From Candidatus Saccharimonadota bacterium (lineage in GTDB: Bacteria > Patescibacteriota > Saccharimonadia > Saccharimonadales > Saccharimonadaceae), in the NCBI GenBank assembly GCA_016290315.1, contig JAEETK010000004.1, positions 1 to 52,767 of the forward strand: DNA of 52,767 nucleotides. The letters are read 5' to 3'. Every line of letters begins with the position of its first letter. Positions within the stretch are counted from its first letter, which is position 1. This document shows, piece after piece, positions 48,845 through 52,767 of this stretch. The notes below the pieces were generated by a model. The model was not told the origin of the DNA and did no database searches. It saw nothing but the letters and a program-made list of their open reading frames with translations. Made by a program: the position numbers and the translations under genes.

Positions 48845-50455
48845 ATGAATGAGGAAGAGGTTCAAAGCAAGCGTAGGCAGAACGAGGAAGCCGCAACGGA
48901 ACGTCGTGCGGGAATCCTTGGTCTTTTCTATCTAGATACGCGCGAATTCGAGAAAACGTCGCCTTTGGTGCGCAATGTACTAACAAAAGAAGAAATGCAC
49001 AGCAATTTCATGATTCCTCTTCAGGTCGGCGAAGGTAGCAAGCCATACCAATTTATGGTCACAAGCCAAACTCCACGTAGTGTAATCGAAAAAATGCAAA
49101 AGCAATACGAGGATGAGGGCCAGAGGATTGAATTTTACCTGATTTCTAATTCAGCCTACCAGATTTTTATGCTGCGCCATGATCCGCCTCAGGAAATTCA
49201 CTACGACGATATCGAGATTGCCTCCGAGGGTGATTCCGAAACGATTAAGCAGGTTTCCCAAACGCTTAATAGCGTAGCGACCGATAAGGTTTTTGACTAC
49301 TTGCTCGACCAGGCCGACAAACTAGGCGCATCAGATATTCACATCGAGAACTTGCGACACGCAATTCGCATTCGTATGCGCGTAGATGGTATTTTGCACC
49401 CAGTTGCAGAAATTAACCGCGATCGGTATCGCATCTTCATGGGCGAATTGAGCTCGCGTGCAAATGTTTCAACCGCTTCTAAGAGACCGCAATCTGGTCA
49501 CATGCAAAAAGATATCACGCGCGATGGCGCAACTCATTTGTTAAATATTCGTGTCGAGATGGTGCCAACGATGTATGGGCAAGACGCCGTACTTCGTTTG
49601 TTTAACTTTGACGAAAGCCTATTAAATCTCGATTTACTCGGCATTACCCCAGAAGAACGTGCCGAAATCGACGACGTCATTTCGCACCCACGCGGCCTTC
49701 TATTAATGGTAGGTCCAACAGGTTCTGGTAAATCTACAACTCTGTACTCTATCATTAACGCATTGAATACTACTGAGCGGAAGATTATTACGCTTGAGGA
49801 TCCAATTGAGTATGGTTTAACTGGTATCTCGCAAATTCCGATTGCAACTGGCGAAGGCGGTTCGTTTGCGGAAGGCTTACGTTCCGTATTACGTCTTGAC
49901 CCTGACGTAGTAATGGTTGGCGAGATTCGCGACTCAGACACGGCGCGTACCGCAATTCAAGCATCCATTACGGGCCACTTGGTGCTTTCGTCCTTCCACG
50001 CCAATTCCTCTTCGGCGGCCTTCTCGCGTATGATTGATATGATTGGCATTAACCCAGTATTCTCATCTTCGGTGCGCCTAGTGATTGCGCAGAGGCTTTT
50101 GCGCAAACTTGACGAAAATAAGGAAGCATACAAGCCAGATGTGCAGACTGTCAATTACATCAAACAGGCACTCGACAATGTCGAATTGACCGATTACAAC
50201 CTCGACGATATCACGCTTTGGAAACCGAAGCCGAGTCGCGATCATCCGTTTGGATATAGTGGCCGTACGGCGGTCATGGAACAGCTAATTGTAGATGAGC
50301 CAATCCAGAAGTTTATTCGTGGCGAAATGATGCCAGACACAAACCTCATTGAAGCGACCGCAAAGCGAGGCGGCATGTTGACTCTACAACAGAAAGGCAT
50401 CTTGGCCGCCCTACGCGGAGACACAACTATTGAAGAAGTCGCGCGCGTCATCTAG
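48845..50455 (+). CDS. pilB: Type IV pilus assembly ATPase PilB (GspE family)
   Basis: PilB powers pilus extension. The 536-residue protein has an N-terminal MshEN-like region, the conserved SDIHIENLRHAIRIRMRVDG, Walker A GPTGSGKSTTLYSI, the Asp box EDPIEYGLTGISQ, Walker B LRLDPDVVMVGEIRDSDTA, and the His box TGHLVLSSFHANSS. The C-terminal four-cysteine zinc motif of many PilB proteins is not seen. It stands apart from the pilin genes but should drive the same machine. Confidence 0.94.
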   Translation: MNEEEVQSKRRQNEEAATERRAGILGLFYLDTREFEKTSPLVRNVLTKEEMHSNFMIPLQVGEGSKPYQFMVTSQTPRSVIEKMQKQYEDEGQRIEFYLISNSAYQIFMLRHDPPQEIHYDDIEIASEGDSETIKQVSQTLNSVATDKVFDYLLDQADKLGASDIHIENLRHAIRIRMRVDGILHPVAEINRDRYRIFMGELSSRANVSTASKRPQSGHMQKDITRDGATHLLNIRVEMVPTMYGQDAVLRLFNFDESLLNLDLLGITPEERAEIDDVISHPRGLLLMVGPTGSGKSTTLYSIINALNTTERKIITLEDPIEYGLTGISQIPIATGEGGSFAEGLRSVLRLDPDVVMVGEIRDSDTARTAIQASITGHLVLSSFHANSSSAAFSRMIDMIGINPVFSSSVRLVIAQRLLRKLDENKEAYKPDVQTVNYIKQALDNVELTDYNLDDITLWKPKPSRDHPFGYSGRTAVMEQLIVDEPIQKFIRGEMMPDTNLIEATAKRGGMLTLQQKGILAALRGDTTIEEVARVI

Positions 50456-50586
50456 CAAAAAACGACGCGGGGAGTAATTGGTTGCTTTTTACGGCGTTCC
50501 AACCTAAGGATAATGACGGCATTTTGCGAACAATTGCTGGGGCACTCCATCTACTCTTTATACCCCTTTTCAAATTGGCAAAAATA

Positions 50587-50595
50587 TGCTAAAAT
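50587..50595 (+). promoter_or_regulatory. Extended -10 promoter of rplS
   Basis: TGCTAAAAT gives a leader of about 25 bases with an AAAAGG site before the ATG. The 172-base gap upstream holds nothing else I can name. Confidence 0.55.
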
Positions 50596-50627
50596 GAGAC
50601 AAGTTTTTAAATATAAAAGGTAAAATC

Positions 50628-51074
50628 ATGTCATTTGAACTATTAAAGATGGTGGGAGATGCCCAAAAGAAGAAGGCCGTCGTCGACGTCCGTCCTGGTG
50701 ATACCGTCCGTGTGTCCCAAAAGATTAAGGAAGGTGACAAGTTCCGTATTCAGGTTTTTGAAGGTACGGTAATTCGTGTTGACCGTAAACAATCACATAC
50801 CGAGCGTATCGTTGTACGCAAAGTTACCTCTGGTATCGGCGTTGAGAAGAGCTTCTTGATGCACAGCCCACTAGTTGAGAAAATCGAGATTGTTCGCCGT
50901 GGTAAAGTACGTCGTAATAACTTGCGCTATCTCCGCGAACGCTCTGGCAAGAGTGCGCGCTTGGCACAGAAAGATTTTGATCGCCATGCGGTAAATGCAC
51001 TTCCAGAGGAAGAAGTCGCAGAAGAGGCTCCAGCCGAAGAAGCTAAAGAAGCCGAGACGGCAGAAGCTGCCTAA
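50628..51074 (+). CDS. rplS: 50S ribosomal protein L19 with acidic C-terminal tail
   Basis: L19 sits at the subunit interface. The first 112 residues are normal (VRPGDTVRVSQKIKEGDKFR, FEGTVIRVDRKQSH, SGIGVEKSFLMHSPLVEKIE, VRRGKVRRNNLRYLR). About 35 additional residues follow, ending in a run of Glu and Ala. The next gene starts one base after the stop. The acidic tail contrasts with the basic tail of S20 in this genome. Confidence 0.95.
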   Translation: MSFELLKMVGDAQKKKAVVDVRPGDTVRVSQKIKEGDKFRIQVFEGTVIRVDRKQSHTERIVVRKVTSGIGVEKSFLMHSPLVEKIEIVRRGKVRRNNLRYLRERSGKSARLAQKDFDRHAVNALPEEEVAEEAPAEEAKEAETAEAA

Positions 51075-51075
51075 A

Positions 51076-51993
51076 TTGGCAATTTTAGGAATAGATGAAG
51101 TAGGAAGAGGTCCTTGGGCAGGGCCTCTTGTTGTTGGCGCATGCGTTTTGGGTGATGCACAAATCGAAGGACTGACCGACTCCAAGAAACTTACCGCCAA
51201 AAAACGTGAGGCTTTAGCGCCAATCATTCAAGAGAAGGCGACGGTTGGTTTAGGCTGGGTTTCGGCGGCGGAATTAGACGAAATTGGCATGACGGCCGCA
51301 CTCTGCAAAGCTTGTCGCGAGGCGGTGAAGCAAATCCATGTGCCCTTCCATGAAATTATTATTGATGGGACGATTAATTTTCTACGCGATACGCCACTGT
51401 CTTCGCACGTACAGGTGTTAACTAAGGCAGATTTATTGGTGCCAGAAGTCTCGGCCGCCTCAATCGTAGCAAAAGTTGCACGTGATAATTATATGTACAA
51501 GTTGGCCAAAAAGTATCCTGGTTATGGATTCGAAAAACATGTCGGCTATGGCACAGCAGCGCACCGCAAAGCGCTACAAGAACTCGGTATCTGTCCCGAG
51601 CACCGAAAAAGCTTTCGCCCAATTGCGGAGATGCTGGACATTTCTTCGGCAAAGAAAAGCTCAAAAAGTACTAAGGCGAAAGGCAACCGTGGCGAAACGG
51701 CGGTTTGTGATTATTTAATTAAAAGTGGGCATGAAATCATGGCGCGAAACTGGAAGAATAAGTTTTGCGAAATTGATGTAGTATCGAGGTTTAATGGCGT
51801 GTTATGTTTTACGGAGGTTAAATACCGGCGCGCTGGCGCTGGCCTGGATGCGATAGATAAAAAGAAACTCGAGAAGATGCGCTTTGCGGCGGAGTTTTAC
51901 TTAGCCCAGAATGGTGGTGGCGCGGCAATTCTGGCGGCCGCCGAAGTATCTGGTGATAATTATAAAGTTACCGATTTTCTAGTTTTGCAATAA
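51076..51993 (+). CDS. rnhB: Fusion of ribonuclease HII (rnhB) and YraN-type endonuclease-like domain
   Basis: Residues 1-190 are RNase HII, which removes RNA from DNA: GIDEVGRGPWAGPLVVGA with the acidic metal ligands, LTDSKKLTAKKR, and ASIVAKVARDNYM. A short Ser/Lys linker leads to residues 205-305, a YraN/UPF0102 domain of the Holliday-junction-resolvase fold: GNRGETAVCDYLIKSGHEI, FCEIDVVSRF and CFTEVKYRR (the E-I-D...E-V-K pattern). The two are separate neighbouring genes in many bacteria. Start at TTG 51076, one base after the rplS stop; the frame is open further upstream inside rplS but that part is rplS sequence in another frame. Confidence 0.9.
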   Translation: MAILGIDEVGRGPWAGPLVVGACVLGDAQIEGLTDSKKLTAKKREALAPIIQEKATVGLGWVSAAELDEIGMTAALCKACREAVKQIHVPFHEIIIDGTINFLRDTPLSSHVQVLTKADLLVPEVSAASIVAKVARDNYMYKLAKKYPGYGFEKHVGYGTAAHRKALQELGICPEHRKSFRPIAEMLDISSAKKSSKSTKAKGNRGETAVCDYLIKSGHEIMARNWKNKFCEIDVVSRFNGVLCFTEVKYRRAGAGLDAIDKKKLEKMRFAAEFYLAQNGGGAAILAAAEVSGDNYKVTDFLVLQ

Positions 51994-52017
51994 AAAAGAG
52001 AGCCCCTCCCAGCTCTC
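51992..52017 (-). terminator. Terminator of the partial gene at the right edge
   Basis: On the minus strand GAGAGC and GCTCTC flank an 8-base loop and are followed by six Ts. It lies right after the RNase HII stop. Confidence 0.75.
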
Positions 52018-52051
52018 ATAAGGTTTGCTTGCTACTTTTGTTTATAACGGA

Positions 52052-52767
52052 TCAGGACATGAGCATATCGCGGACATAGTCCTTGTCGTGCAGATCGCTC
52101 TCCACGATACCTCTGTCGTGTATGTCATAGAGATACTCGACAGCATCATCGAGGCTGATAAGACCATGCTTAACGCACGGCCGCATCATGTCGAGGAACG
52201 CATTGTCGATTTCCTCGAGATCAGCGCCGTCGTCCTCGTAGTCATCTCCGTCCCCGTAGTAGTACGAACGATAGACGAGATCCATAAGATCGTATGCGAG
52301 GCCCTCCTTATCCCCCGCACGCTTTACGAGATCACGGAAGATGTCCGCATACCACTTGAAGATGTATTGGCGCTCAGGCCGATTGACGTCGAGTGCTCCA
52401 ATCTCCGCCTCCAGCAGAGCTTCCGCTGTGAGGCCGCCCTCGAACATTCTGTTAATGTTCTGGCGGACGAGATCAGGTTTCTCCTTCATGGCCCGCTCGA
52501 TTATAACATTCGGCTGAACGCCATAATCAATCTTGACCTCGAGTGGCAGAGTGACCTTGGAATCGATCTTGCAAGGGGCAGCCCCCATGTCAAGCAGCTC
52601 TCTGGCCTCTTTGAGGCTGAGAGTCTCAGATGTATCGGCGACGGTGTTTACGGATGCGCCCACGTTAACCTTCTCCTGGAAGGAGAGGCCGGGGAGAGCC
52701 CTTACAACAAGATCAGGCTCAATTCCCGTCTCGATCACTTCTTCGTGGCGGGCCCTGAGGTTGGGAA
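52052..52767 (-). CDS. Unknown repeat-like helical protein of atypical composition (5' end outside window)
   Basis: The frame stays open to the window edge, so the GTG at 52738 is probably internal; the visible part is 238 residues. It is acidic and helical, with degenerate units such as IEPDLVVRALPG, LLDMGAAP and GVQPNVIIERA that suggest short helical repeats, and a very acidic stretch (YYGDGDDYEDDGADLEE). No family is recognised. Codon use is far richer in G and C at third positions (CTC, GAG, GCC, AAG) than in its neighbours, as in the 22008 gene. It has its own terminator. Confidence 0.65.
   Translation of the reverse strand, partial: PNLRARHEEVIETGIEPDLVVRALPGLSFQEKVNVGASVNTVADTSETLSLKEARELLDMGAAPCKIDSKVTLPLEVKIDYGVQPNVIIERAMKEKPDLVRQNINRMFEGGLTAEALLEAEIGALDVNRPERQYIFKWYADIFRDLVKRAGDKEGLAYDLMDLVYRSYYYGDGDDYEDDGADLEEIDNAFLDMMRPCVKHGLISLDDAVEYLYDIHDRGIVESDLHDKDYVRDMLMS

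Noticed and set aside
50456-50627. Small RNA or riboswitch upstream of rplS
   Set aside because: The 172-base gap shows no convincing conserved fold or terminator; only the rplS promoter and ribosome site can be supported.

Overview
The window reads as a stretch of a small, gene-dense genome of a reduced, host-dependent bacterium of the Candidate Phyla Radiation, most likely Candidatus Saccharibacteria (TM7). This placement is inferred from gene style, not from a marker-gene tree. Supporting signs are many shortened housekeeping proteins (TilS, a one-lobe TsaB), a ComEC without a beta-lactamase domain, scattered type IV pilus genes, a Gram-positive-like envelope set (LTA-synthase-like enzyme, MurJ, MurA, an Apf/Rpf-like wall hydrolase, a MucBP-type adhesin) and no visible amino acid, nucleotide or lipid synthesis beyond ribonucleotide reduction and dUTPase. 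TGA ends many genes here, so the standard bacterial code applies. No gap without a gene exceeds 300 bases, and I see no CRISPR array, insertion sequence or prophage.

Layout. 1-2756: 5' end of a secreted adhesin, a small membrane transporter-like protein and a family 2 glycosyltransferase. 2757-5984: anaerobic ribonucleotide reductase nrdD-nrdG behind three NrdR boxes. 5985-12618: an HTH-MurA fusion, then a long operon gatC-gatA-(membrane HEPN-like protein)-gatB-galU-two small membrane proteins. 12650-16401: murJ, ftsH and tRNA-Pro(TGG), leftward. 16442-18089: a GT39-type membrane glycosyltransferase followed by tRNA-Pro(CGG). 18152-22633: a degenerate DHH protein, rpsT, CYTH and RNase HI genes, an atypical small membrane protein and tRNA-Leu. 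22682-26928: a four-gene pseudopilin operon. 27046-30885: rny, tsaB, tsaE and comEC; comEC carries two in-frame TGA codons. 30952-38111: LTA-synthase-like protein, metG, a tail-anchored acidic protein, rsmA, wall hydrolase and tilS. 38149-42348: PRC-barrel protein, recX-recA, a DUF5674-like protein, yebC and dut. 42390-44672: tRNA-Ser, a eukaryotic-type glycogen branching enzyme and tRNA-Met. 44788-52767: an unknown small protein, a pilin, a PH-domain protein, a RimB-RimK pair, a membrane protein, a SpoU methyltransferase, PilB, rplS, an RNase HII-YraN fusion and a partial gene of unusual composition.

How it fits together. Four pseudopilins, one separate pilin, PilB and ComEC belong to a type IV pilus / DNA-uptake system; RecA and RecX could act on incoming DNA. 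GalU, the glycosyltransferases, MurA, MurJ and the LTA-synthase-like enzyme build the envelope, and the Apf-like hydrolase trims it. The most general signal is regulatory: about ten genes have a promoter of the form TGN-TANAAT or TGN-TATACT whose -10 box ends six (once seven) bases before the start codon, with no Shine-Dalgarno sequence, predicting leaderless mRNAs. Genes inside operons and a few others keep good Shine-Dalgarno sequences, so two initiation modes seem to coexist.
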